A DNA stretch of 43,609 bases from CAIKMD01 sp035605975 (lineage in GTDB: Bacteria > Pseudomonadota > Alphaproteobacteria > ATCC43930 > CGMCC-115725). The stretch is from contig DATNGG010000164.1 in NCBI GenBank assembly GCA_035605975.1, positions 1 to 43,609 of the forward strand, in the 5' to 3' direction. Numbering within the stretch: the stretch's first letter is position 1; each line of letters begins with the position of its first letter. Below the pieces are notes generated by a model, which was not told the origin of the DNA, ran no database searches, and was given only the letters and a program-made list of their open reading frames with translations. This document shows positions 25,677-33,414 of this stretch, piece by piece. Position numbers and translations under genes: made by a program.

Positions 25677-26219
25677 ATGATCGCCTATACCATCGGCCAC
25701 TCGACGCGCAGCCTCGCGGATTTGATCGCGGCGCTCAAAGCCGCCGGCGTTACGGCCGTGGCCGATATCCGGCGCTTCCCGCGCTCGCGGCGGCATCCGC
25801 ATTTCAACAGCGAAAATCTCGCGCCTGCCCTTGCCGGGGCCGGCATTCTCTATCGGCATTTCCCGGGTCTCGGCGGGCGGCGCCCGGCGCGCAAGGACGG
25901 CGAGCCGTCGCGCAATCTCCTCTGGCGCGAGCCGGCCTTTCGCAATTTCGCCGACTATGCCGAGACACCGGAATTCCGCGCGGCGTTTGCGGAGCTCAAG
26001 GCGCTCGCGGCATCGCGCCCGACCGCGATCCTATGCGCCGAGGCGGTGTGGTGGCGCTGCCACCGCCGCATCGTCGCCGATTACCTGATCGCCGCGGGCT
26101 TCAAGGTCGTGCACATTTTCGATGCGGAGAAGCGCGAGCCGGCGACGCTCACGCCGGGCGCCGAGGCGTTGCCGGACGGCAGCCTGCGCTATGCTGGGGC
26201 CGAGCCGCTCTTGCTCTGA
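25677..26219 (+). CDS. DUF488-domain protein
   Basis: This 180-residue protein has the DUF488 hallmarks: N-terminal YTIGHSTRSLADLIAAL, then VADIRRFPRSRRHPHFN, HFPGLGGRR and, near the end, LCAEAVWWRCHRRIVADYL with the conserved Cys-His-Arg cluster. The molecular role of the family is not established; the residues suggest nucleic-acid or nucleotide binding. ATG 25677 is used; TTG 25668, with AGGG upstream, is an alternative adding three residues. The 3' end overlaps the convergent gene by 31 bases. Confidence 0.9.
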   Translation: MIAYTIGHSTRSLADLIAALKAAGVTAVADIRRFPRSRRHPHFNSENLAPALAGAGILYRHFPGLGGRRPARKDGEPSRNLLWREPAFRNFADYAETPEFRAAFAELKALAASRPTAILCAEAVWWRCHRRIVADYLIAAGFKVVHIFDAEKREPATLTPGAEALPDGSLRYAGAEPLLL

Positions 26220-26821
26220 GCCTCATCCGCGGCGCGGCGGCGGCGCGCAATCTTCTCGCTCTCGGCAAGTGTATCGCGCAGCGCCTGGTCGGCCTGGCAG
26301 GTCATCTTGATGAAGGCGCGCAGGAACGAATCCGTCCGCGGCAATTGGAAGAGCGATTCTTCTTCATGCGCCGTGGCGCGCCCCGAGATCATGATCGTAC
26401 TTTCCTGCGGCGTCAGCACAAGCTCGACCAGCGGCAAGCCGGGGCCGGTGATGTATTCGACGACGCGCAGCCGCTTGGCATTGACCGGGTCGGGCCGGAT
26501 CGTCATGCGATAGGGCGTGCGGCTCGAGGCCGCCTCGATCAGCGCGCGCGAGAAGGGGCGCAGGAACGCCTCGTCGAACCCCAACACCGCCATGGGCTGC
26601 TCGTTCGACGCGCCGGAGCGGATCTCGAGCGTCGTCCAGAGCGAGGCATGGCCCTCGAAATAGTCGATCGAGGCGAGGTCGAGGTTGATCGAGTCGATCG
26701 GTTGCGGCGCCGTGTCGGCGCGGCCGCACAAAAACGCGAAACAGGCCGGCTCGCGGCGCAGCGACAAGGTGGTTGCCGCTTCGAGATTCCAGTCGTTGAG
26801 GGCGTGGGTCGGTTCGCTCAT
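26189..26821 (-). CDS. unrecognised conserved-looking protein (210 aa)
   Basis: I do not recognise this family. There are no membrane helices or signal. The middle is beta-rich with RTPYRMTIRPDPVNAKRLRV and EYITGPGLPLVELVLTP; the C-terminus is a charged helix (RRRRAADEAQSKSG). ATG 26821 is preferred to ATG 26896, because the 25 codons between them have A/T in many third positions while the rest is strongly G/C-ending. Its 3' 31 bases lie antisense to the DUF488 stop region. The preceding minus-strand gene is the ABC-F ATPase, 303 bases upstream. Confidence 0.7.
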   Translation of the reverse strand: MSEPTHALNDWNLEAATTLSLRREPACFAFLCGRADTAPQPIDSINLDLASIDYFEGHASLWTTLEIRSGASNEQPMAVLGFDEAFLRPFSRALIEAASSRTPYRMTIRPDPVNAKRLRVVEYITGPGLPLVELVLTPQESTIMISGRATAHEEESLFQLPRTDSFLRAFIKMTCQADQALRDTLAESEKIARRRRAADEAQSKSGSAPA

Positions 26822-27124
26822 CGGCGGCGCAATCGCGAAAAACTCGTTTGATCCCGTCGTCGCTTCATTCAACCCGCGTCGCGTTAAAGGAGACATAATT
26901 CGGAATCTGCGGCGATGCGCGCCGTCATTGGCGATCGCGCTGAGATTTCGCTAACCATGAGACCGCGTCATGCTTAACAAGATGCGAGCAGGCGCGCCGC
27001 GCTGTGGGTTTCCGGGCGCTGCGACCTAATGGTTACTTCGGCGCGCGATGCCTCGTGCAACGACGAGCGAAGCAACGCAGGCGGCGGCGCGGCGTTCTGT
27101 CGCGCGAAACGCAAGGCCGCGGCC
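26822..27124. other. 303-base gap without a gene
   Basis: Between the ABC-F ATPase stop and the 210-residue protein start, both on the minus strand. Bases 26880-26990 are AT-richer than the surroundings and probably hold the promoter for the downstream gene, but I see no clear -35/-10 pair, hairpin or small frame. Confidence 0.4.
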
Positions 27125-29005
27125 TCACTCCGGAGCGCGCTCGGCCGCCTCCATCGCCTGCGCCGCATCGAGCCAGCGCGCCTCAGCCTCTTCGAGCGCG
27201 GCGGCGAGCGCGGCTTGCTCGCGCATCAGCGCGCCGAGCTCATTGCCCTCGGCGCGATAGGTGTCGGGATCGGCGAGGCGCCGATCCAGCGCCGCTTTGC
27301 ACGCGCCGAGCTCGCTCAGCCTCTTTTCGGCCGTTTGCAGGCTGCGCCGCAGCGGCTCGAGCGCGCGGCGTTGCGATGCCGCCGCGCGTCGCGCATCGCG
27401 GCGGGTTTGCGCGGCGCCGTTTGCCGCCGTCTCGGACGCGGCTTTGGGCGCCAGAACGAGGCGCCGGTAATCTTCGAGATCGCCGTCATAGGGTTTGACC
27501 GTCCCCTCGGCGACGAGCCACAACCGGTCGGCCGCGAGCGACAGCAAATGCCAGTCATGGCTGACGAGCACCACGGCGCCGGGGAAATCGTTGATCCCGG
27601 CGATCAGCGCGTCGCGTGCCTCGAGATCGAGATGGTTGGTCGGCTCGTCGAGAATGAGGAGCGTCGGCGCATCGACGGTGATGAGCGCGAAGGTCAGCCG
27701 CGCCTTCTCGCCGCCCGAAAGATCGCGCGCCTTGACGAACACCTTGTCGGCACCGAAGCCGAAGCGGGCGAGCCGCGCGCGCACCGCCTCGGGCGCCCCA
27801 TCGGGCATCAGCCCCGCGAGATGATCGAAGGGCGTCGCCTCGGGCTCGAGCTCGTCGATCTGATGCTGCGCGAAATAGCCTGCGCGCAGCCGCGGCGCGC
27901 GGCGGATCTCGCCCGCGAAGGGCTGGAGCCGGCCGGCGAGGAGCCGCGCGAAGGTGGTCTTGCCGTTGCCGTTCGCCCCCAGGAGCGCGATGCGGTCATC
28001 CGGGTCGAGCCGCAGATCGAGGCCGCGCAGCACCGGCTTGCCGGGCTCGTAGCCGGCGGCGACGCGATCGAGCGTGATGAGAGGCGGCGCCAATTCCTGC
28101 GGCTCCGGGAAGTCGAAGCGGACCGGCGCCTCGTCCTGCGCGACCTCGATCGGCTCCAAGCGCGCCAGCGCCTTCACCCGGCTTTGCGCCTGGCGCGCCT
28201 TGCTCGCCTTGGCGCGAAAGCGGTCGATGAATGCCTGAAGCCGCTTGCGCTCGCCCTCCTGGCGCTGCGCGAGGGCTTGGCGCTGCGTCAGGGTCTCGCG
28301 CCGCTGGCGCAGGAAGGATTCATAGTCGCCGCTGTAAAGCGTCAGCTTCAGATCGGCGAGATGAACGATGTGATCGACCACATCGTCGAGGAACTGCCGG
28401 TCGTGGCTGACCAGCAGCACCGTGTTGCGGTAGCGCTTCAAAAAATCGGCGAGCCAGAGCGAGGCCTCGAGATCGAGATGGTTGGTCGGCTCGTCGAGCA
28501 GCAGCAGATCGGGCTCGGCGAAAAGCGCGGCGGCAAGAGCGACACGCATGCGCCAGCCGCCGGAGAAGCTCGTCATCGGCTGCTGCTGCGCCGCGTGATC
28601 GAAGCCGAGCCCGGCGAGGATGGTCGCGGCACGCGCCGGCGCGCGATGCGCCTCGATCATGTCGAGCCGCTCGTGGATCTCCGCGGCGCGTGCCGGATCG
28701 GCCGCGCTCTCGGCCTCGCGCAGCAGCGCGAGCCGCTCTTCGTCGGCCGCGAGCACGGTCTCGAGCGGGGTTGCGGCGCCGCCTGGCGCCTCCTGCGCGA
28801 CGAAACCGATGCGCGTGCCCTTGGAAGAGGCGATCTCGCCGCTATCGGCCGTCAGCGCGCCGCGAATCAAATCGAGCAAGGTCGATTTGCCGGTGCCGTT
28901 GCGCCCGACCAGCCCGACTTTCCAGCCATCGGGAATCCGCAGCGACGCCTCGTCGAGCAGCGTCCGTCCGGCGATGCGATAGGTGAGGCCTGTGAGCGTC
29001 AGCAT
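27125..29005 (-). CDS. ABC-F family ATPase, YheS-like
   Basis: This 626-residue soluble protein has two ABC ATPase domains and no membrane domain. Walker A motifs are GRNGTGKST and GANGNGKTT, signatures SFSGGWRMR and DLSGGEKAR, and both Walker B regions read LLLLDEPTNHLD or LLILDEPTNHLD. The inter-domain linker (RQRRETLTQRQALAQRQEGE, RFRAKASKARQAQSR) and the C-terminal coiled coil closely match E. coli YheS. ABC-F proteins bind the ribosomal E site and relieve stalled translation. ATG 29005 has AGGAG eight bases upstream; longer frames run back without a ribosome site. It diverges from the GST gene. Confidence 0.95.
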   Translation of the reverse strand: MLTLTGLTYRIAGRTLLDEASLRIPDGWKVGLVGRNGTGKSTLLDLIRGALTADSGEIASSKGTRIGFVAQEAPGGAATPLETVLAADEERLALLREAESAADPARAAEIHERLDMIEAHRAPARAATILAGLGFDHAAQQQPMTSFSGGWRMRVALAAALFAEPDLLLLDEPTNHLDLEASLWLADFLKRYRNTVLLVSHDRQFLDDVVDHIVHLADLKLTLYSGDYESFLRQRRETLTQRQALAQRQEGERKRLQAFIDRFRAKASKARQAQSRVKALARLEPIEVAQDEAPVRFDFPEPQELAPPLITLDRVAAGYEPGKPVLRGLDLRLDPDDRIALLGANGNGKTTFARLLAGRLQPFAGEIRRAPRLRAGYFAQHQIDELEPEATPFDHLAGLMPDGAPEAVRARLARFGFGADKVFVKARDLSGGEKARLTFALITVDAPTLLILDEPTNHLDLEARDALIAGINDFPGAVVLVSHDWHLLSLAADRLWLVAEGTVKPYDGDLEDYRRLVLAPKAASETAANGAAQTRRDARRAAASQRRALEPLRRSLQTAEKRLSELGACKAALDRRLADPDTYRAEGNELGALMREQAALAAALEEAEARWLDAAQAMEAAERAPE

Positions 29006-29136
29006 GGGCTTCGCTCCTAGCACAGAAATGCGCGTCGCGCTTGTTCTGGGTGACGTCCGCGCGAAGACGTTGGCGGCGAAAGGCGGCGGCGTTATGGTGC
29101 GCGGCTGCGGCAAAGATTGGGGTAGGAGGGGCTTTG

Positions 29137-29931
29137 GTGCTCGAGCTCTATCACAACAGCATGTCAACCTGTTCGGCGAAGGCGCGCATCGCGCTCGGCG
29201 CGAAAGGATTGGACTGGAAATCCCACGAGCTCAATCTGCGCAAGGCGGAGACGCAGCGGCCCGACTATCTGACGCTCAATCCCGACGGCGTTGTGCCGAC
29301 CCTCATTCATGATGGCGAGGTGATCCGCGAATCGACCGTCATCATCGAGTATCTCGACGAGGCGTTTCCCGATCCGCCTCTGAAACCCGCCGCCGCGCTC
29401 GGCCGCGCGCGCATGCGCGGCTGGATGGTGCAGGTTGATGAATCCGTGCATCCCGTGACCGGCACGCTGACCTGGGCGCTTTCGACCGCCACAGTCATGC
29501 GCGCCCTGCACACGCAGGCTGAGCTCGAGGCCTATGTGGAAGGGCTCAAGGTCGCGGACAAGCGCGTACGTCGCCGCGAGATTCTGGAGCTCGGTGTGCG
29601 CGGGCCGACTGTGTCGGAAGCCTTGAAGCGCATGGATCGCCTTGTCGGCGATATGGAAGATCAGCTCGAGAAGACTGCATGGCTTGTCGGCGACGACTTC
29701 ACCTTGGCGGATATCGCGCTCGCGCCCTATCTCACGCGGATGGACATGCTAGGGCTCGGGCCGATCCTCTGGGGGCATCGCCCGCGCTACACCGACTGGT
29801 ATCGGCGGCTCCAGCAGCAGCACGGCTATCGCGAAGGCCTCACCAAATGGATCAACGAGGAACGCCGCAAGCAGCTGCAAGAGGGCGGCGCGCGCGAGCA
29901 TGACGCCGTGCACCGGCTCCTGCGCGGCTGA
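29137..29931 (+). CDS. glutathione S-transferase family protein
   Basis: A thioredoxin-fold N-terminal domain (LELYHNSMSTCSAKARIALG) with Ser/Cys in the active-site loop is followed by PDGVVPTLIHDGEVIRESTV, which holds the cis-Pro and the ES glutathione-binding pair. An all-helical C-terminal domain with the N-capping motif VGDDFTLADIALAPYLTRMD completes it. The 264 residues are somewhat long for the family because of a helical insert (about residues 115-160). The start is GTG 29137, seven bases after GGAGG; TTG 29134 is adjacent. The substrate is unknown. Confidence 0.92.
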   Translation: MLELYHNSMSTCSAKARIALGAKGLDWKSHELNLRKAETQRPDYLTLNPDGVVPTLIHDGEVIRESTVIIEYLDEAFPDPPLKPAAALGRARMRGWMVQVDESVHPVTGTLTWALSTATVMRALHTQAELEAYVEGLKVADKRVRRREILELGVRGPTVSEALKRMDRLVGDMEDQLEKTAWLVGDDFTLADIALAPYLTRMDMLGLGPILWGHRPRYTDWYRRLQQQHGYREGLTKWINEERRKQLQEGGAREHDAVHRLLRG

Positions 29932-29956
29932 GCGCGCGGATCACTGCGCCCGCAGC

Positions 29957-30709
29957 TCAATCAGTCCATTGCAGCGCGAGATAATAAGAGAATTCGTTGG
30001 TGCTTGCGGCGTTCTGCAAGCCGCGGCCGGCCGAGAAGAGCAGATGATAATGCTCGTTGAAATCGTAGATGCCGCCGAGATTGAAGCCGGTCTGATCCGC
30101 TCCGCCCACCGTATCGGCAGTCTGATGGAAGATCTCGCCGCCGAGCGCCAGATTGTCCGTCACCTGCCGCTGTAGCAGCCAACCGGCGAACCAGTAGTTC
30201 TTGTTGCCGAATCCGGGATTGATCCAATACCCGCCGCCACCATAGGTGAGCCACTTGCCGAAGCTTTTCTGCAGCCAGAGCGGCAGGAAGGCATGGACGC
30301 TTCCAGTCCCGAGGCCGCGCGCTTCGTCGCCGGTTGAAACTTCGAGCAACGGGAAGATGCCCGCTTGGGGCCGCCAGCCGTTCTCATCCTCTTCGAGGAA
30401 GCGGTATTTCGCGCCGAGCTCGGTGTCGCCATAGCCGATCTTGGTGTTGCTGCCGTCCATCCGGTCGAACGCCAAGGGCGCCACCAGATGCAATTGCAGA
30501 TTGGGTGCGGCGCCGTAATTGATCTCGATGCCGGGAAAGATCCCGTTGGTCTCGCCCTCGACGTGGGTGGCGCTCGAGAAGCCATAGACTTCCCAGTGAC
30601 CGAGCTCGACCGGCTCGGGATCGTCGGTGCGAAACGGCGGACCGGCATAAGCGCTCGCGGCACTCAGCGCCAATGAAACGATCACAATCGCGATCACGCG
30701 CAAGGGCAT
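29957..30709 (-). CDS. outer-membrane beta-barrel protein, MetA-pathway/transporter-like
   Basis: The 250-residue protein has a signal peptide (MPLRVIAIVIVSLALSAASA, cleavage after AYA) and then alternating beta strands ending in an aromatic-rich strand (FSYYLALQWTD), typical of outer-membrane barrels. PFRTDDPEPVELGHWEVYGF and GYGDTELGAKYRF resemble the 'phenol MetA deg/transporter' barrel family of uncertain function. The ATG shares one base with the chrA stop (TGATG), so it is translationally coupled to the chromate transporter. Confidence 0.8.
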   Translation of the reverse strand: MPLRVIAIVIVSLALSAASAYAGPPFRTDDPEPVELGHWEVYGFSSATHVEGETNGIFPGIEINYGAAPNLQLHLVAPLAFDRMDGSNTKIGYGDTELGAKYRFLEEDENGWRPQAGIFPLLEVSTGDEARGLGTGSVHAFLPLWLQKSFGKWLTYGGGGYWINPGFGNKNYWFAGWLLQRQVTDNLALGGEIFHQTADTVGGADQTGFNLGGIYDFNEHYHLLFSAGRGLQNAASTNEFSYYLALQWTD

Positions 30710-31944
30710 CACGGAATCCAGGCAAGGCCTGTCGCGGTCGCCGCGCCCAGCAGCACGACGAGCCAGGGCGGCACGCGCCAGAAAGCAAGCAAGAGAAAAG
30801 CGGCGATGCCGAGGCCGAAATCGGCTGCGCTGGTGATGGCGCTGGTCCAAACCGGCGTGTAGAGCGCGGCGAGGAGCAGTCCGACGACCGCCGCGTTGAC
30901 GCCGCGCAAAGCCGCGCGAACCGCGTCGCGGCGCCGCAGCGCGTCCCAGAAGGGCAGCACGCCGATGAGCAGCAGGAAGGACGGCAGATAGATCGCGCAC
31001 AGGCAAAGGATCGCGCCCTTCCAGCCGCTCGGCCCCGGCTGCATGATCGCGCCGAGATAGGCGGAGAAGGTGAAGAGCGGCCCGGGCACGGCCTGGGCCG
31101 CGCCATAGCCCGCGAGAAACGCATCGTTGCTTGCCCAGCCCGGCGGCACCACGGCTTGCTGCAAGAGTGGCAGCACGACATGGCCGCCGCCGAAGACGAG
31201 CGCGCCCGCGCGATAGAAGCTGTCGATGAGTGCGAGCGCATGATTGCTGAACGCGGCATCCAGCACCGGCAGCCCGAACAGCAAAATCGCGAACAGCGCG
31301 AGCGCGGCGATGCCGAGCTTGCGCCCGAGCGCGATTTCGATCGTGCCGGCGGGACGCGCCTCTTGCGCTTGGGCGAGCCAGCGCCAGCCGATCAGCCCGC
31401 CAAGCACGATCGCGCCGACCTGGCCGGCGGCGCCGGGCATGGCGAGAACCAGCAACGCGGCTCCCACGGCCATGCTCGCGCGCAAGCGGTCGGGGCAGAG
31501 GTTGCGCGCCATGCCCCAAACCGCCTGTGCCACCACCGCGACGGCGACGATCTTGAGCCCATGCAGCCAGGGCTGCTGCGCGACCTGCCCAAGCGAGGCG
31601 ACGCCATAGGCGAAGAGGGTGAGCGCCAAGGCCGACGGCCCGGAGAAGCCGACCCAAGCGGCAAGCCCGCCCTTCAGCCCGGCGCGCAAGATGCCGAGCG
31701 TGATGCCGACTTGGCTGCTCGCGGGCCCGGGCAGGAATTGGCAGAGGGCGATGATGTCGCCATAGGCTGCTTCGTCGAGCCAGCGGCGGCGCGTAACGAA
31801 CTCGGCGCGGAAATAGCCCAGATGCGCGATCGGGCCGCCGAAGCTCGTGAGGCCAAGGCGAAGGAAAGCGAGAAACACCGCAAGCCAGGACCGGTCGCGG
31901 GCCATCGCCGTTTCGTCTGCCTCGAGCGGCTGTGTGGATTGCAT
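30709..31944 (-). CDS. chrA: chromate efflux transporter ChrA (two CHR domains)
   Basis: ChrA exports chromate across the inner membrane. The 411-residue length fits the long, two-domain form. The first CHR domain has FLRLGLTSFGGPIAHLGYF and CQFLPGPASSQVG; the second has the matching GALVFGGGHVVLPLLQQAV and QAVPGPLFTFSAYLGA. About 10-12 membrane segments are visible. I chose ATG 31944 (MQSTQPLEADETAM); a TTG 22 codons upstream runs into the ribosome site of the divergent SnoaL-like gene. Downstream is the coupled outer-membrane barrel, an unusual pairing. Confidence 0.92.
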   Translation of the reverse strand: MQSTQPLEADETAMARDRSWLAVFLAFLRLGLTSFGGPIAHLGYFRAEFVTRRRWLDEAAYGDIIALCQFLPGPASSQVGITLGILRAGLKGGLAAWVGFSGPSALALTLFAYGVASLGQVAQQPWLHGLKIVAVAVVAQAVWGMARNLCPDRLRASMAVGAALLVLAMPGAAGQVGAIVLGGLIGWRWLAQAQEARPAGTIEIALGRKLGIAALALFAILLFGLPVLDAAFSNHALALIDSFYRAGALVFGGGHVVLPLLQQAVVPPGWASNDAFLAGYGAAQAVPGPLFTFSAYLGAIMQPGPSGWKGAILCLCAIYLPSFLLLIGVLPFWDALRRRDAVRAALRGVNAAVVGLLLAALYTPVWTSAITSAADFGLGIAAFLLLAFWRVPPWLVVLLGAATATGLAWIP

Positions 31945-32012
31945 TTCGCTGGCTTCCCGCCTATCCGAAAGGTCTGGACCGAATTGGCTTATGCGATGCG
32001 GGAGGAGCAATC

Positions 32013-32624
32013 ATGACGGCGGAAGAGCGCGACGACAAGCTGGCCATTCGCGAGGTGATCGAGAATTGGGTGATCTGGCGCGATTCCGGGCAGTGGGAGA
32101 AGTTCCGCACGGTGTGGCATGACGGTGCGCGCATGCACGCAACTTGGTTTCAAGGCAGCGCCGCGGATTTCATCGCCAATGCGCAGCAAAGCTGGGGCCG
32201 CGGCGGGGTGAGCTGTCACTTCCTTGGCGGAACCTCGGTCGAGGTGAAGGGTACGCGCGCCATCGCGCAGACCAAGATGAAGATCGACACGCGCGGCAAG
32301 GCCGAGGACGTGCTGTGCGACATCGTCTGCACCGGGCGGTTCTATGATTTCCTCGAGAAGCGCGACGGGCGCTGGGCGATCCTGCTGCGCCAGCCGATCT
32401 ATGAAAAGGACCGGCTCGACCCGGTCGATCCCTCCGCCGTGCCAAAGCTCGACCGGTCGCTGCTCGATGGCTTCCCGGAGGGCTATCGCCACCTCGCCTA
32501 TGTGCAGGCGAAAGCGGGCTTTGCCGTGAAGCGCGACATGCCGGGCTTGCGCGGGCCCGAGGTGGAGCGGCTCTACGCGGCGGGCGCGGCCTTCCTTGCC
32601 GGCGGCACGGCGGCTTACGCCTGA
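32013..32624 (+). CDS. SnoaL-like (NTF2-fold) protein
   Basis: This 203-residue protein starts with the SnoaL/ketosteroid-isomerase-like helix (DKLAIREVIENWVIWRDSGQ) and WHDGARMHATWFQGSAADFI; the strand LLRQPIYEKDRLDP closes the cone fold. A C-terminal extension of about 60 residues (GFPEGYRHLAYVQAKAGFAV) is longer than usual. Such proteins act as isomerases, cyclases or ring-hydroxylating subunits, and no catalytic role can be assigned here. GGGAGGAG precedes ATG 32013. It diverges from chrA (69-base gap) and converges on marR. Confidence 0.85.
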   Translation: MTAEERDDKLAIREVIENWVIWRDSGQWEKFRTVWHDGARMHATWFQGSAADFIANAQQSWGRGGVSCHFLGGTSVEVKGTRAIAQTKMKIDTRGKAEDVLCDIVCTGRFYDFLEKRDGRWAILLRQPIYEKDRLDPVDPSAVPKLDRSLLDGFPEGYRHLAYVQAKAGFAVKRDMPGLRGPEVERLYAAGAAFLAGGTAAYA

Positions 32625-32634
32625 CGCGCTGCGC

Positions 32635-33081
32635 TTAGGAGAGTGCCCGGAGATCGCTACGCAGCCGGTCGGAGCCCGCCGGGCCGAGCCGCCGGTCGAG
32701 CGCCGCATGGGTGCGCTTCCAGACCGGCACGGCGTCCGCGAGCAGCGCGCGGCCCGCCGGCGTCAGCGTCAGATGTCGGCTGCGCCGATCCTCTGGGTCG
32801 GGCGCGGCCGTGATGAGGCCGCGGCGCTCGAGCGGCTTGAGATTCGCCGTAAGCGTCGTGCGGTCGATCGCCAAGAGGGCAGCGACCTCGCTCATGCGCG
32901 CGGACGCCGGCCGGTTGAGCGCCATCAGCAGCGAGAATTGATGATTGGTGAGGCCGAGCGGCCGGAACGCCTCGTCGAAGCGCCGCGCCACCACGCGCGC
33001 CGCGCGCTGCAAATGAAGGCAGAGGCATGCATCGCGTACGGCGAGGGAGATTTCGCGGGAAAGGTCCGTGCGCGTTGACAT
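32635..33081 (-). CDS. MarR-family transcriptional regulator
   Basis: The 148-residue winged-helix dimer has helices for dimerisation at both ends, the HTH region NRPASARMSEVAALLAIDRT with TLTANLKPLERRGLI, and the wing PDPEDRRSRHLTLTPAG with the conserved D-x-R-D-R-R pattern. The ATG lies at the edge of the shared control region and no ribosome site precedes it, so translation may be leaderless. The palindrome 33093-33104 lies 12 bases upstream, a natural operator for it. It diverges from the MoaD/ThiS-like and propeller genes and probably represses them and itself. Confidence 0.92.
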   Translation of the reverse strand: MSTRTDLSREISLAVRDACLCLHLQRAARVVARRFDEAFRPLGLTNHQFSLLMALNRPASARMSEVAALLAIDRTTLTANLKPLERRGLITAAPDPEDRRSRHLTLTPAGRALLADAVPVWKRTHAALDRRLGPAGSDRLRSDLRALS

Positions 33082-33116
33082 GCGTCTATAATGTTGATAT
33101 CAACGTAATTGTCAAC
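33074..33116. promoter_or_regulatory. shared MarR operator/promoter region with palindrome GTTGATATCAAC
   Basis: A perfect 12-base palindrome GTTGATATCAAC lies at 33093-33104. Flanking it are GTTGACA (33074-33080) and TGTCAAC (33110-33116), giving four GTTGA-type half-sites in 43 bases. A plus-strand TATAAT (33087-33092) abuts the palindrome and would place the start of the MoaD-like transcript inside it. On the minus strand the TGTCAA at 33110 reads TTGACA, a -35 for marR. A bound repressor would cover both promoters. The half-site 33074 overlaps the marR start codon. Confidence 0.75.
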
Positions 33117-33128
33117 TCTGGAAGAGGC

Positions 33129-33398
33129 ATGCCGACCGTCACCTTCACCACGGCGCTGCAGCGCTTCCTCACCGCACCCTCGGCCGAGGTCGAGGCCGCG
33201 ACGGTGGGCGAGGCGCTCGGCCGGGTGTTCGCGGCGAACCCGGCGCTGCGCGGTTATGTGCTCGACGATCAGGGCGCGCTGCGCCGGCACGTCGCCGTTT
33301 ACGTCAATGGCGAGCCGGTGCGCGACCGGCTGCGCCTCGCCGATCCGCTCGGGCCGCGCGATCAGGTTTACGTGCTGCAGGCGCTGACCGGCGGCTGA
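33129..33398 (+). CDS. MoaD/ThiS-like ubiquitin-fold small protein ending in Gly-Gly
   Basis: The 89-residue protein has the beta-grasp outline of sulfur carriers: MPTVTFTTALQRFL, a middle helix (ATVGEALGRVFAANP), HVAVYVNGEPVR and the C-terminal QVYVLQALTGG, ending exactly at Gly-Gly. Such termini are adenylated and thiocarboxylated by E1-like enzymes, but no E1, MoaE or ThiG gene is in this window. It is therefore a free-standing carrier or protein tag. GAAGAGG precedes ATG 33129. The Asp-box propeller gene follows 16 bases later and MarR diverges. Confidence 0.85.
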   Translation: MPTVTFTTALQRFLTAPSAEVEAATVGEALGRVFAANPALRGYVLDDQGALRRHVAVYVNGEPVRDRLRLADPLGPRDQVYVLQALTGG

Positions 33399-33414
33399 GA
33401 CGAGAGGAGGGAGC

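Noticed and set aside
27029..29020. Plus-strand open frame of over 660 codons opposite the ABC-F gene
   Set aside because: It mirrors the ABC-F gene over its whole length; the minus strand has all the Walker and signature motifs.
33075..33092. Plus-strand promoter made of TTGACA (33075) and TATAAT (33087)
   Set aside because: The boxes are only six bases apart, too close for sigma-70; the TATAAT may still act as a -10 with a weak -35.
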